DNA from: Candidatus Omnitrophota bacterium | GTDB taxonomy: Bacteria > Omnitrophota > Gorgyraeia > Zapsychrales > Aceulaceae | Reading direction: 5' to 3' | NCBI GenBank assembly: GCA_028693815.1 | Contig: JAQUUP010000006.1 | Span: forward strand, 1 to 61,138 | Length of the DNA stretch: 61,138 nt | In this document: one piece after another, positions 48,868 through 57,785 of the stretch | How the letters are laid out: each line of letters starts with the position of its first letter | How positions within the stretch are numbered: the stretch's first letter is position 1 | The notes under the pieces: generated by a model | Told to the model about the DNA's origin: nothing | What the model saw: the letters and a program-made list of their open reading frames with translations, nothing else | The model's database searches: none | Made by a program: the position numbers and the translations under genes

Positions 48868-48895
48868 TTGAAAAAAAAGACGAAGATACTATACT
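48868..48895 (+). promoter_or_regulatory. Promoter of the P-loop protein gene
   Basis: TTGAAA at 48868-48873, 16-base spacer, TATACT at 48890-48895. Leader about 28 bases with AAAGGAGC before the ATG at 48930. Confidence 0.65.
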
Positions 48896-48929
48896 AATTT
48901 TACTTAAACAATTATTAAAGGAGCTGTAA

Positions 48930-50687
48930 ATGAATTTTTGTGAATTTGACGTATTCGAAAAGAAAGTTATTATTCGAACCAAAACAAGAATTTGCGAGAC
49001 TGTTGATGAGCTGCTGGCAAGTCCACTCTTTATTCATATTTTAAAACTTTGCATAAAACAGCTACAGAAACACCATTCTTATTTACTTGGTATCTTTGAA
49101 AAAAAAGAAATCACAAACCAAGATATTGAAAACCTTGTTAAAACTTTTCACTTCTTAACAAAAATGTCAGGAAACCTAATCCCAAACGTTGTTAAAGAAT
49201 CTTCTACATTTTTCAAAGATAAGAAATTATTAAATGAATTTGTTGAATACATTTACAACAACTGGAGAAGCTTCGACCGTTTTATTCTCTGCGAATACGA
49301 AGAAAGCACGCAAGAAGATCGCCCTTACAGAATTTTTAACAATACTGTTGAACAATTGATGCATCTTGTCAGAGCTGCATACCGCGACATCCAGGAAAAT
49401 ATCACCGGCACTCATCCTCGAATATATCGTCAAGTACGGGCGGGCGCAGAAATTGCCAGCATTACAATTGTTAAAAAAATACCGTTTGGATCCTCTGAAT
49501 ATGAAAAATTAAATTCAGTCCCGATTATTCGACAAATTTTGATGTATCCTCCACTAATACTGAATCCTCCAATGAATAAGCGCACAGGCATGTTTGAGCA
49601 AGTCAAGCAAAATCCATTGGAAAAAGTGAAGCTAGAGGAAAACGATTGGTTGTGTTATCCCGCCAAAGTCGGTCAACTTGTTATTCTTATTTATTTTCAT
49701 CGTAAATTTTACGAACTTGGCTTTTCCTTGTGTAATCTTTTTGAGCTTGCGGAAGATGAAAAGCTAACTAAAAAGCCTGATGCTGTTTATTGTTTTGGTG
49801 TGTCCAAAGAAAACATCGAGGGCCTTGGTAAATCGCTAACTGTTTTCTATGAAGATTACAAAAATGGAATGCTCACCGCCGTCGTTCCCAGTGAAGATGA
49901 ATTTGGGTATTTTGGCTATCTCAAAAAGATGGTTTTAACGCTTCACAACGTTATTATGATGCGCCGAGGTATTTTACCATTTCATGGAGCGCTTCTAAAT
50001 GTGATGTTACCTGAAAATAAAGCTACGACAATTTTGCTTATTGGTGATACCGGTGCTGGCAAGTCCGAGACAATCGAAGCTCTGCGTGATCTAGGAAAAG
50101 ACGAAATCCAAGATATGATCATTATCGCAGATGATATGGGTTCGATCCAAGTTAATAAAGACGGCGATGCGATTGGTTATGGGACAGAAATTGGAGCTTT
50201 CTTGCGCCTGGATGATCTAAAAACAGGATATGCGTTTGGTCAAATCGATCGAGCCATTATTATGAGTCCAAACAAGACAAATGCCCGTATTATACTTCCT
50301 GTTGCGTCATTTGATCGCGTTGTACACGGATACAAAATTGATTTTATTATTTACGCGAATAATTATGAAGAAATCGATGACGAACATCCCGCTGTTGAAC
50401 AAATCAACAATTCTGAGAGCGCCTTACAAATATTTCGTGAAGGCACCGTTATGAGCAAAGGGACAACAACATCCACGGGACTTGTTCATTCCTATTTTGC
50501 AAATGTCTTTGGTCCAGCACAATATAAAAGTTTGCATGATGAACTCGCGAAAGAATATTTCGCAAAGTTTTATCAAAAAAATCTTTTTGTTGGCCAAATG
50601 AGAACACGGCTTGGTATCGCAGGATATGAGAGGCAAGGCCCAGAAAAAGCCGCCAAAGAACTTTTAAATATAATTAAGAATCGTTAA
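48930..50687 (+). CDS. P-loop protein of the PEPCK/HPr-kinase superfamily, unknown
   Basis: A 585-residue soluble protein. The Walker A loop GDTGAGKSETIEAL sits near 372-385 and is preceded by RGILPFHGALLNVML, an arrangement shared by HPr kinase and ATP-dependent PEP carboxykinase. After it, IIADDMGSIQVN offers an Asp pair for metal. The N-terminal 250 residues are helical and have no recognised domain, and the carboxykinase active-site motifs are not complete, so enzyme activity should not be assumed. A protein or small-molecule kinase is possible. It stands alone with its own promoter. Confidence 0.7.
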   Translation: MNFCEFDVFEKKVIIRTKTRICETVDELLASPLFIHILKLCIKQLQKHHSYLLGIFEKKEITNQDIENLVKTFHFLTKMSGNLIPNVVKESSTFFKDKKLLNEFVEYIYNNWRSFDRFILCEYEESTQEDRPYRIFNNTVEQLMHLVRAAYRDIQENITGTHPRIYRQVRAGAEIASITIVKKIPFGSSEYEKLNSVPIIRQILMYPPLILNPPMNKRTGMFEQVKQNPLEKVKLEENDWLCYPAKVGQLVILIYFHRKFYELGFSLCNLFELAEDEKLTKKPDAVYCFGVSKENIEGLGKSLTVFYEDYKNGMLTAVVPSEDEFGYFGYLKKMVLTLHNVIMMRRGILPFHGALLNVMLPENKATTILLIGDTGAGKSETIEALRDLGKDEIQDMIIIADDMGSIQVNKDGDAIGYGTEIGAFLRLDDLKTGYAFGQIDRAIIMSPNKTNARIILPVASFDRVVHGYKIDFIIYANNYEEIDDEHPAVEQINNSESALQIFREGTVMSKGTTTSTGLVHSYFANVFGPAQYKSLHDELAKEYFAKFYQKNLFVGQMRTRLGIAGYERQGPEKAAKELLNIIKNR

Positions 50688-50735
50688 GACGACCTTAGCC
50701 ATCAAAGCTATCCTAAAAAAACACTTTTCTATATT

Positions 50736-52286
50736 ATGAAACAAAAAAGTGATTCAGAAAAATATTCTTCCGAAGAAATCGCTAACTGTGTTTCTTTACT
50801 CGAAAAATTTGTCGAAAATAGCGAACAGTTGGCACTTCTATCCGAAGAAGAGCGTATTCTTCTCTTAAAAGCTGCTGGTAAGCTTGCACAGCCCACGAGC
50901 GATGAAAAGCTTAAGCGCAAAAGAGATATTCGTCAAGCCAAGCGTCAAAAGATTATCAAAAAAGAAAGATCCGCTCGCGCAAAAACAGGAATCCGCAAAG
51001 CTCGCGAATCGTCGGTTTTTATTGCCCCCCAACAACTTCTTGAGAGTAAAACCCACTCCGATCACTCTTATTCAGAATTAAAATCTCATCGCAATTGCTA
51101 TGTTTGCAAATCTGAATTTAAGCGCCTACATTTTTTTTATGACGCTATGTGTCCGAAATGCGCTGAATTTAATTATCAAAAAAGATTCCAAACCGCACCC
51201 CTTAACAATAAAGTCGCGCTGATCACAGGCTCACGTTTAAAAATTGGGCATCACGCAACATTAATGATGTTGCGTGCCGGAGCCAAAGTGATCGCAACAA
51301 CACGGTTTCCGGTAGATTCAGCTTTGAGATTTTCTAAAGAAAAAGATTTTGCGAAATGGTCACACAGATTACATATTTATGGATTAGATTTGCGCCACAC
51401 GCCTAGCGTTGAAATCTTCTGCACATATATCGAACAAAAATACGATCGATTGGATTTATTAATTAACAATGCAGCGCAGACCGTTCGACGACCACCAGGT
51501 TTTTATGCGCATATGATTGCTAATGAAACACTAAATTTCAAGGATTTACCGCAACCTGCACAAATGGTGTTAAATCATTTTGAAGAATGCAAAAAAGTCT
51601 TGATATCTTTTTCTAAATCTAGTCTTGCCACAGATCTTGCGTTGCCAGTAAGTTGGAATGGGCGAACGCCGGGCATTGGATTGTGTTCTTCGGCACAACT
51701 TTCTCAAATTCCTTATACTTATGATCACGCTTTAGCAAAAGAAGAAGTTTTTCCAACTGGGAAATTAGATGCGGACTTACAACAAGTCGATTTACGCAAA
51801 ACAAATAGTTGGCGTTTAAAGTTAGGAGAAATTCCTACATCCGAAATGTTAGAGCTTCAGCTGGTCAACGCGATTGCCCCATTTGTTTTGTGCAATCGTC
51901 TTGTCTCTCTAATGAAGCGCGACAATACTGGAGAAAAACATATCGTTAATGTGTCAGCAATGGAAGGAAAATTCTTACGCTTTAAAAAAAGCGAACGTCA
52001 TCCTCATACCAATATGGCTAAAGCAGCTTTGAATATGCTGACACATACGTCTTCTCGAGAGTTGGCAAAATACGGTATTTTTATGAATGCGGTTGATACA
52101 GGTTGGGTCACGGATGAAGATCCGGCAGCACTATCCATTCACAAACAAGAACAGCACGACTTCCAACCTCCATTAGATATTGTTGATGGTGCCGCGCGTG
52201 TGTGTGATCCGTTTTTTGATGGTATCTTAAAGGGTGAGCATTGGTGTGGAAAATTTTTAAAAGATTATTTCCCAATTGATTGGTAA
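50736..52286 (+). CDS. SDR-like protein with N-terminal zinc-ribbon extension
   Basis: A 516-residue protein. Residues 1-110 are charged and Lys/Arg-rich; a CxxC pair at about 122 (CYVCKSEF) and another near 138 (CPKCAEF) form a zinc-ribbon-like unit. The SDR domain begins near 160 with [20 protein letters not shown] and NVSAMEG. The position of the catalytic Tyr of YxxxK is filled by Thr in [10 protein letters not shown] near 423, so the active site is non-standard. It may act on an unusual substrate or be a binding protein. No ribosome site is clear. Confidence 0.8.
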   Translation: MKQKSDSEKYSSEEIANCVSLLEKFVENSEQLALLSEEERILLLKAAGKLAQPTSDEKLKRKRDIRQAKRQKIIKKERSARAKTGIRKARESSVFIAPQQLLESKTHSDHSYSELKSHRNCYVCKSEFKRLHFFYDAMCPKCAEFNYQKRFQTAPLNNKVALITGSRLKIGHHATLMMLRAGAKVIATTRFPVDSALRFSKEKDFAKWSHRLHIYGLDLRHTPSVEIFCTYIEQKYDRLDLLINNAAQTVRRPPGFYAHMIANETLNFKDLPQPAQMVLNHFEECKKVLISFSKSSLATDLALPVSWNGRTPGIGLCSSAQLSQIPYTYDHALAKEEVFPTGKLDADLQQVDLRKTNSWRLKLGEIPTSEMLELQLVNAIAPFVLCNRLVSLMKRDNTGEKHIVNVSAMEGKFLRFKKSERHPHTNMAKAALNMLTHTSSRELAKYGIFMNAVDTGWVTDEDPAALSIHKQEQHDFQPPLDIVDGAARVCDPFFDGILKGEHWCGKFLKDYFPIDW

Positions 52287-52342
52287 AAAGACAGTCTAAA
52301 GAAATCACAAAATCCTTTTGAGCAAATCAACTAAAAGCATTT

Positions 52343-53374
52343 CTATTTTACTTGACCCATCAAAGTAATTTCTTCTCGATCGTGATACAGTTGCTTTACA
52401 CGTAAAATCTTGCAATGAGGGAGAAGTCCTCCTTTAGCATCTCTAATTTTTCGTAATAATAAAATAGGATCATTCTTTCCAACTTTAATGTTGGCAATGA
52501 AATAGCGACACCATTTTTGACTCAGCCATTTGCGCAAAAGATTTAAAATGACTTCTGGTTTCTCAATAATGTCGCACAAAAGCCAATCAGCAGGTCTACG
52601 ATCAATATATCGATACTTAAGCGCGTCAGTTTTTAAATGATATATATTTTTGTTTGATCGAGCAACGCCCTTAAGCAGTCCGTTGTCGATTGCGGTAACG
52701 TACGCACCACGCTTCATTGCGCTATAGCTCCATCCGCCAGGAGCAGCTCCAAGATCAATAACAGTGTCATTGGATATAGGCTGGTGACCAAATATTTTAA
52801 AGGCTTCTTCTATTTTAAGATAAGACCGTGACGGTGCGGCTGGATCCATTTGCATTCGTTGCTGCCCTGCACAAAGGGCTTTGAAGGAAACGAAGGCCTG
52901 GTTAAAGCCTGTAAAGTAAACAAAAAATCCTTCAGAGAATTCTGGAGTACAGGGAATATCTTTTTTGGCAAGTTTTGCTATCCGAGACATTTTCTTCAGC
53001 ATTTTGTTAGACCAGTTTTTTTCAACGGTTTTTGCGTGATGAGCCAACTGCTCATTGCCAGAAGAAGAAAAGAGGCGTGCCCACGGCGCAACAATACGTT
53101 CTTGTCCAATATGCGCGATAAAAAGATTGATAAGCTTCTCGGTTAAACTATTCACAGATGTTGCGCAAACAAAAACAGGATTCTCCAAAACCTGACGCGC
53201 AAAACAGAGATTTCTTAAAGGTATTTCGCATTGTTTGAATAATATTTGATTTTGCCACTGCGCGAGAATCCCTCCGTGACATTTATTTAAAAAATTGATA
53301 TCATATAAGCTAATTTCACGCGCAAGTATTTTTTCATAATCTTTCTTGCAAGTGATTAAAGTCGTTGTTGTCAT
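52343..53374 (-). CDS. RlmM/FtsJ-type 2'-O-ribose methyltransferase
   Basis: A 343-residue protein with an N-terminal THUMP-like region and a C-terminal FtsJ Rossmann domain. SAM motif DLGAAPGGWSYSAM near 220, VTAIDNG, LLCDI and IANIKVG supply the SAM loop and the K-D-K type catalytic residues. It matches RlmM, which methylates C2498 of 23S rRNA, though the N-terminus is more diverged, so the target is inferred. It is alone on its strand between two plus-strand genes. Confidence 0.85.
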   Translation of the reverse strand: MTTTTLITCKKDYEKILAREISLYDINFLNKCHGGILAQWQNQILFKQCEIPLRNLCFARQVLENPVFVCATSVNSLTEKLINLFIAHIGQERIVAPWARLFSSSGNEQLAHHAKTVEKNWSNKMLKKMSRIAKLAKKDIPCTPEFSEGFFVYFTGFNQAFVSFKALCAGQQRMQMDPAAPSRSYLKIEEAFKIFGHQPISNDTVIDLGAAPGGWSYSAMKRGAYVTAIDNGLLKGVARSNKNIYHLKTDALKYRYIDRRPADWLLCDIIEKPEVILNLLRKWLSQKWCRYFIANIKVGKNDPILLLRKIRDAKGGLLPHCKILRVKQLYHDREEITLMGQVK

Positions 53375-53488
53375 TTTTATTTTCGTTGATTAAAGATTAT
53401 TTTTTGTTTATTAAAATTAGTTTATCATAAAAAACATTTAGTTTTATTAATAAATTTCATCAAAAAGAAAGCGTAAAGAAACAACCTC

Positions 53489-54217
53489 ATGCCTCAAAGC
53501 AATAAAATACCTAAAAGATATCAACCCAAAAATTTCAATATTTTATATGACGATCGTGATATCATCATTGGCGACAAGGCCGCGGGTGTTCTAACCGTTG
53601 CTGCCGCGTGGAACAAAAATGATACTGTTCATTCTGCACTCAACCAATATGTTCGCAAGGGTAATTCAAAATCAAAAAAATGTGTCTATGTTGTGCATAG
53701 GCTAGACCAGAATACTTCTGGAATACTTATTTTTGCAAAGACCGAACAAGTGCAAAGATTTTTAAAAGATGATTGGAAAAACACAATCAAAACATATTAT
53801 GCTGTTGTTCATGGACAGATGGCAAAAAAAGGCGGAACAATCTCGAGCTATCTAATTGAAGACGAGGAATATATGGTGCATTCCACTAAAGATAGAACAG
53901 AAGGAAAACTATCGCATACCGAATATGTCGTCATTGGGGAGACATCGAAGTTTAGTTTATTAAAGATCAATCTTTTAACTGGAAGAAAGAATCAAATACG
54001 CGTTCACCTTGCAAATGAAGGCCACCCCGTAGTCGGAGATAGCAAATATGGCAAAAATGCATCTAGACAAAAGCGCTTAGCACTACATTCCCAGTCAATT
54101 TCTTTTACTCATCCATTCAGCAAAGAACGAATGACTTTTGAGACTAACGTGCCAGAATACTTCACCACTTTCGTTGGCCACTGGCAAAAGAAACCTATCC
54201 AACCAAATTCTTCTTGA
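53489..54217 (+). CDS. RluA-family pseudouridine synthase
   Basis: A 242-residue enzyme. The catalytic motif VHRLDQNTSGILIFAKT has the Asp near 73; KTYYAVVHG, TGRKNQIRVHL and HPVVGDSKYG are the usual later blocks. It lacks an S4 domain, like RluA and RluE-type enzymes. It isomerises uridine in rRNA or tRNA; the exact site cannot be assigned. It is divergent from the RlmM-like gene. Confidence 0.92.
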   Translation: MPQSNKIPKRYQPKNFNILYDDRDIIIGDKAAGVLTVAAAWNKNDTVHSALNQYVRKGNSKSKKCVYVVHRLDQNTSGILIFAKTEQVQRFLKDDWKNTIKTYYAVVHGQMAKKGGTISSYLIEDEEYMVHSTKDRTEGKLSHTEYVVIGETSKFSLLKINLLTGRKNQIRVHLANEGHPVVGDSKYGKNASRQKRLALHSQSISFTHPFSKERMTFETNVPEYFTTFVGHWQKKPIQPNSS

Positions 54218-54242
54218 CGAAAAATTAACAAAAGAATATAAA
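54214..54242 (+). promoter_or_regulatory. Possible promoter ahead of the YkgJ-family gene
   Basis: TTGACG at 54214-54219, 17-base spacer, TATAAA at 54237-54242, overlapping the stop codon of the RluA-family gene. The predicted leader would be about 125 bases; an AAAGGAG at 54240-54246 has no start codon nearby. Confidence 0.4.
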
Positions 54243-54372
54243 GGAGTACATCAGTTACAGGGTATAGTGCTTATAAATGATATGTTTGATTTTATTTATT
54301 TGTTGAATTTAAAAGCGAAAATACAAAACAATTAATTAAATACCGATTCCTAGTTTTAAAAAAATTATTAAA

Positions 54373-55032
54373 ATGAACAATGCTCCAGATGGCATCCCGC
54401 AAAATTCAAGAAAAATCGATACGCTTTTGCCTAAAACCGATAAAATTGTTATTCTGCAGCTCTTAGAACTTTTTTCAAAAGTCGATCAAAGATCCTCACA
54501 GCTTAAAAACGATTCTGGTATCCATTGCCCAGATAGATGTGCGCAATGCTGTGCCACAGCCCAAGTCGAAACAACCGCAATTGAGATGCTTCCGCTAGCG
54601 GTTGAATTATGGCGAACAAACCAGGCCGACACATATCTTGAGCTGATCGATGCGACTCAAGGCTCAAGAAAATGCGTTTTTCTAAATCAAGATCCAGACG
54701 CACCCAATAACGGTCGTTGTGCGATTTATACGCTTAGGCCTTTGATTTGTCGACTATTTGGATTTTTTACGATAAGAAACAAATACGGTAAGTATGTTTA
54801 CGGTGGATGCAAAATAATTAGAGAAAAATACCCCGAAGCTCATCAGAAAGCAATGTCGCTTATTGCAGCGCACACGCACCCATCTTTATTAACCGATTAC
54901 ACCATTCAAATTATCAGCATGGGTTGCGCTCTCGATAGAAAAATGGTTCCAATTAATCTTGCCGCAAAACTAGCTCTTGAAAAAGTTGGACTCGAAATAC
55001 ACAAAAGGGCAGCAATAAAAATAGATAATTAA
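54373..55032 (+). CDS. YkgJ-family cysteine-cluster protein
   Basis: A 219-residue cytoplasmic protein. CPDRCAQCC near 52-60, followed by RKCVF and CAIYTLRPLICRLFGF, then GGCKII, gives the CxxxCxxCC...C...C pattern of the YkgJ group, thought to bind zinc or an iron-sulfur cluster. Function unknown. It is followed five bases later by the MATE gene. Confidence 0.88.
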   Translation: MNNAPDGIPQNSRKIDTLLPKTDKIVILQLLELFSKVDQRSSQLKNDSGIHCPDRCAQCCATAQVETTAIEMLPLAVELWRTNQADTYLELIDATQGSRKCVFLNQDPDAPNNGRCAIYTLRPLICRLFGFFTIRNKYGKYVYGGCKIIREKYPEAHQKAMSLIAAHTHPSLLTDYTIQIISMGCALDRKMVPINLAAKLALEKVGLEIHKRAAIKIDN

Positions 55033-55037
55033 AATAG

Positions 55038-56453
55038 ATGAGCAATAGAAAAAAACGAAAAATTTATACCAGCCTTACAAATGGTCCTTTAAGTCGCTCG
55101 ATTTGGAGATTAGCCATTCCTATGATGATTGGAGCATTTCTTCAAAATTTGTTTACTTTGGCCGATTTATTTTTTGTTGGCAAACTTGGTTACATTGCCG
55201 TTGCTGCAATATCAATCGCGGATGTTATTCTTGGATTCTTAATTATGGTTGTTATGGGCGTTTCTTCAGGCGCAACAGTCTTGATTTCGCATTTTATCGG
55301 TAAACAAGAATACGAGAATGCTGATAGTGTACTTTTTCAGATCATCATTATAAGTATTTTCTGTGCAGGCGCGATGATCTGTATTGGGCTTTTTGGCACA
55401 ACATGGCTTTTACGCTTATCCGGAGCCACGCCTGCCATTATCCCCGTGGCTCTCGAATATTTAAAGATAAGCTTTCTCTGGTCAATTTTTATCTTTCTCC
55501 TCATCGGGCTTAGTCAAGCTTTACGCGGGTCTGGCGAGGCTGTTTTTCCTCTAAAAGTATTAATATTTTCTAATTTACTAAACGTTGCGCTTGATCCAAT
55601 TTTTATTTTCGGCTGGGGATTTATACCAAGAATGGAGGTAGCGGGATCTGCGATAGCAACCATTATTAGCGAGGCTGTCGGAGTCAGTTTACTTTTGTGG
55701 CACTTATTATTTGGTCACTCAACATTACATTTTAAAAAGGCAGTCTCAAGAATCAATATCGCTGTCATTTCACGAATCTTTAAAATTGGTATTTTTTCAT
55801 CAATTGAAATATTCTTAAGACAGGTATCAATTCTCCTTTTATTATATCTCGTGACTTCTTATGGTGAAACGTACATCGCTGCTTTTGGTATTGTTACGCG
55901 ACTTAGACTCTCCGTTGTAATGCTTGGCCTTGGAATGGGAAGCGCGTGTTCAGTTTTAATTGGACAAAACATGGGAGCCGGACGCCCTGAAAGAGCAACT
56001 CAAACCGCAAAATTAACATTACGATATTATGAATATATGGTTATCCCTTTGTCTGTATTTTTCTTTATTTTTTCAAAAAGCATTATAAGTGCCTTTAACG
56101 TTAATCCCCAAGTCGTTGAGACAGGAAGCACGTTCTTAAAATTCATTGCAGTGACTCTACCATTTTTACCCCCCGCTTTAATATTCGGCCTTGGCGTTGC
56201 AGGAGCCGGAGATACGATTGCACCAGCTGCAATGACTGGAATATTTCAATTAGGTCTCAGAATATCTATTGCTTACATATTATCTATTATTATTCAACTT
56301 GGTACAAACGGATTGTGGTTAGGAATGAACGTGTCAGACATCTGCCAAGGTCTCGCAATGTTTTGGTATTTTAACCGTGGGTATTGGAAAAAAAGATATT
56401 ATCAACATCGAGATGCTATTGAAGAAGAAAATATTGCACTAATCAAATCATGA
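55038..56453 (+). CDS. MATE-family efflux transporter
   Basis: A 471-residue, 12-helix transporter. N-terminal PLSRSIWRLAIPMMIGAFLQNLFTLAD and GKLGYIAVAAISIA, and the second-half GLGMGSACSVLIGQNMGA block, are typical of MATE pumps driven by Na+ or H+. Substrates are usually cationic drugs or metabolites. It lies five bases after the YkgJ-family gene and is probably co-transcribed with it. Confidence 0.93.
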   Translation: MSNRKKRKIYTSLTNGPLSRSIWRLAIPMMIGAFLQNLFTLADLFFVGKLGYIAVAAISIADVILGFLIMVVMGVSSGATVLISHFIGKQEYENADSVLFQIIIISIFCAGAMICIGLFGTTWLLRLSGATPAIIPVALEYLKISFLWSIFIFLLIGLSQALRGSGEAVFPLKVLIFSNLLNVALDPIFIFGWGFIPRMEVAGSAIATIISEAVGVSLLLWHLLFGHSTLHFKKAVSRINIAVISRIFKIGIFSSIEIFLRQVSILLLLYLVTSYGETYIAAFGIVTRLRLSVVMLGLGMGSACSVLIGQNMGAGRPERATQTAKLTLRYYEYMVIPLSVFFFIFSKSIISAFNVNPQVVETGSTFLKFIAVTLPFLPPALIFGLGVAGAGDTIAPAAMTGIFQLGLRISIAYILSIIIQLGTNGLWLGMNVSDICQGLAMFWYFNRGYWKKRYYQHRDAIEEENIALIKS

Positions 56454-56578
56454 TCATCTTTTAGAAATCTACGTTATTATGCTAGGAGAGAATTAAGTTC
56501 TCGGAACGAAAAGATTTAAAAGGCAATATGTCTAATAATCCAAGAAACTATATGATTAAATGTAGCGAGAAGGTATAA

Positions 56579-57409
56579 ATGATTGAGATTGGAAAATATA
56601 ATAAATTAAAAGCCGTGAAAACATCAGCAGACGGCGTCTATCTAGACGCAGGAAATTACGGTGAATTATTGCTTCCGACAGCCGAAGTCCCGGATAATTA
56701 TAATGCTGGGGACTCATTAAAAGTTTTTCTTTATCGCGAGTCAGAGACGCAGATAATACCGACAACCAAAAAGCCACACGCGATCTTAGGAGAGTTTGCG
56801 TGCCTTAAGGTACTCGATGTTTTACCAATAGGCTCATTCTTAGATTGGGGACTGCCTAAAGATTTATTTGTTCCTTTATCCGAGCAACAAGAAGCTATGA
56901 AAGAAGGGGTGTCTTACGTTGTATATATCTATAAAGATGATCGACACGATCGTTTAGCGGCGTCATCAAAGTTAAACGCCTTTTTGGATCAAAAGCCTGT
57001 GGCTTTTAAAGAGAATGAAAAAGTTGATCTTGTGATTTGCAATCAAACAGAGCTTGGATATAATGCCATTGTTAATCATTCGCATTGGGGACTGCTTTAT
57101 AAAAATGAAGCGTTTCAGACTCTTGAATACGGTCAAAAAGTACAAGGCTTTATTAAGAAAATCCGTGCAGATAAAAGAATTGATTTGAGTTTGCATATTC
57201 AGGGATACCAGAAAATGGATGATCTTGAAGAGAAAATCATTGCTGAAATCAATAGAGTGGGTGGAATATTTACGGTAACCGATAAAAGTTCGCCTGAAAT
57301 AATTTATGAATTATTTGGCGTGAGTAAGAAAAAATATAAGATGGCTTTAGGATCTCTATACAAGCTTAAACGTATTATCATCGAGGACGATATTATTAAA
57401 ATTCAGTAG
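56579..57409 (+). CDS. CvfB-like S1 RNA-binding protein
   Basis: A 276-residue protein with S1-type domains: residues 1-65 (LDAGNYGELLLPTAEVP), 66-135 (LGEFACLKVLDVLPIGSFLDWGLPKDLFVPL) and 140-215, then a C-terminal winged-helix (IYELFGVSKKKYKMALGSL). This is the layout of CvfB/YitL proteins, which bind RNA and affect virulence or stress responses in Firmicutes. GAGAAGG at 56565-56571 sets the start. Confidence 0.92.
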   Translation: MIEIGKYNKLKAVKTSADGVYLDAGNYGELLLPTAEVPDNYNAGDSLKVFLYRESETQIIPTTKKPHAILGEFACLKVLDVLPIGSFLDWGLPKDLFVPLSEQQEAMKEGVSYVVYIYKDDRHDRLAASSKLNAFLDQKPVAFKENEKVDLVICNQTELGYNAIVNHSHWGLLYKNEAFQTLEYGQKVQGFIKKIRADKRIDLSLHIQGYQKMDDLEEKIIAEINRVGGIFTVTDKSSPEIIYELFGVSKKKYKMALGSLYKLKRIIIEDDIIKIQ

Positions 57410-57426
57410 GAATTAAAGTTCATTTG

Positions 57427-57495
57427 TACAGCAAAGCTGGATAAATTTACTAACAAACTTACGTCATTAGCGTTCCATAAGATTGCACTCGTTTA
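57427..57495 (+). promoter_or_regulatory. Two-hairpin element, copy G (diverged)
   Basis: First stem CAGC-AAA-GCTG (57429-57439), then TAAAT 57442-57446 pairing with GTTTA 57491-57495 (one G-U), inner CTTACG...CGT...TAAG stem. Compared with copy A the inner stem changes G-C to A-U at two positions while keeping the pairs. AAAAAGGA follows, but instead of a gene there is a GAA tract. Confidence 0.7.
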
Positions 57496-57505
57496 AAAAG
57501 GAAAA

Positions 57506-57540
57506 GAAGAAGAAGAAGAAGAAGAAGAAGAAGAAGAAGA
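57506..57540 (+). repeat. GAA trinucleotide microsatellite
   Basis: Almost twelve perfect GAA units, directly after copy G. It lies in a 376-base stretch without genes. On the minus strand it makes a poly-Leu open frame that is not a real gene. Confidence 0.95.
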
Positions 57541-57602
57541 CAGCCCCCAAACAGAAACAGCTCTTTGAAGAAGGGGACAGCCCCAAACAGGGACAGCTCT
57601 TT
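57539..57602 (+). repeat. Two direct copies of a GACAGCCCC...CAGCTCTTT unit
   Basis: Positions 57539-57566 and 57576-57602 are near-identical 27/28-base units. The second starts within GGGG-ACAG-CCCC, a short palindrome of the kind found in REP-like intergenic repeats. No transposase is near. Confidence 0.8.
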
Positions 57603-57697
57603 AGATTCCGAAATTCCAAGGACACATACGTAATTAAGAATGTTCTGCAATCTTCACTTTGAAATAAAAGCTAGACCGGCCAAACGATAATAGGCAG

Positions 57698-57781
57698 TCC
57701 AGAAAATATTGAAATGTTTTCTGGATAAATTCGGGCTTTAATTTACGTCATAAAAACATCCGTAAATTATGCCCTCATTTA
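57698..57781 (+). promoter_or_regulatory. Two-hairpin leader element, copy F
   Basis: First stem TCCAGAAAA 57698-57706 with TTTTCTGGA 57717-57725. It abuts TAAAT-TC-GGGC (57726-57736), which pairs with GCCC-TC-ATTTA (57771-57781), and a 9-bp TAATTTACG/CGTAAATTA stem lies inside. The ATG of the next gene follows five bases later, without a clear Shine-Dalgarno site. Confidence 0.85.
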
Positions 57782-57785
57782 ATTT

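Noticed and set aside
57459-57650. Minus-strand 63-residue open frame with poly-Leu
   Set aside because: It is the reverse of the GAA microsatellite plus repeat units, without a ribosome site.
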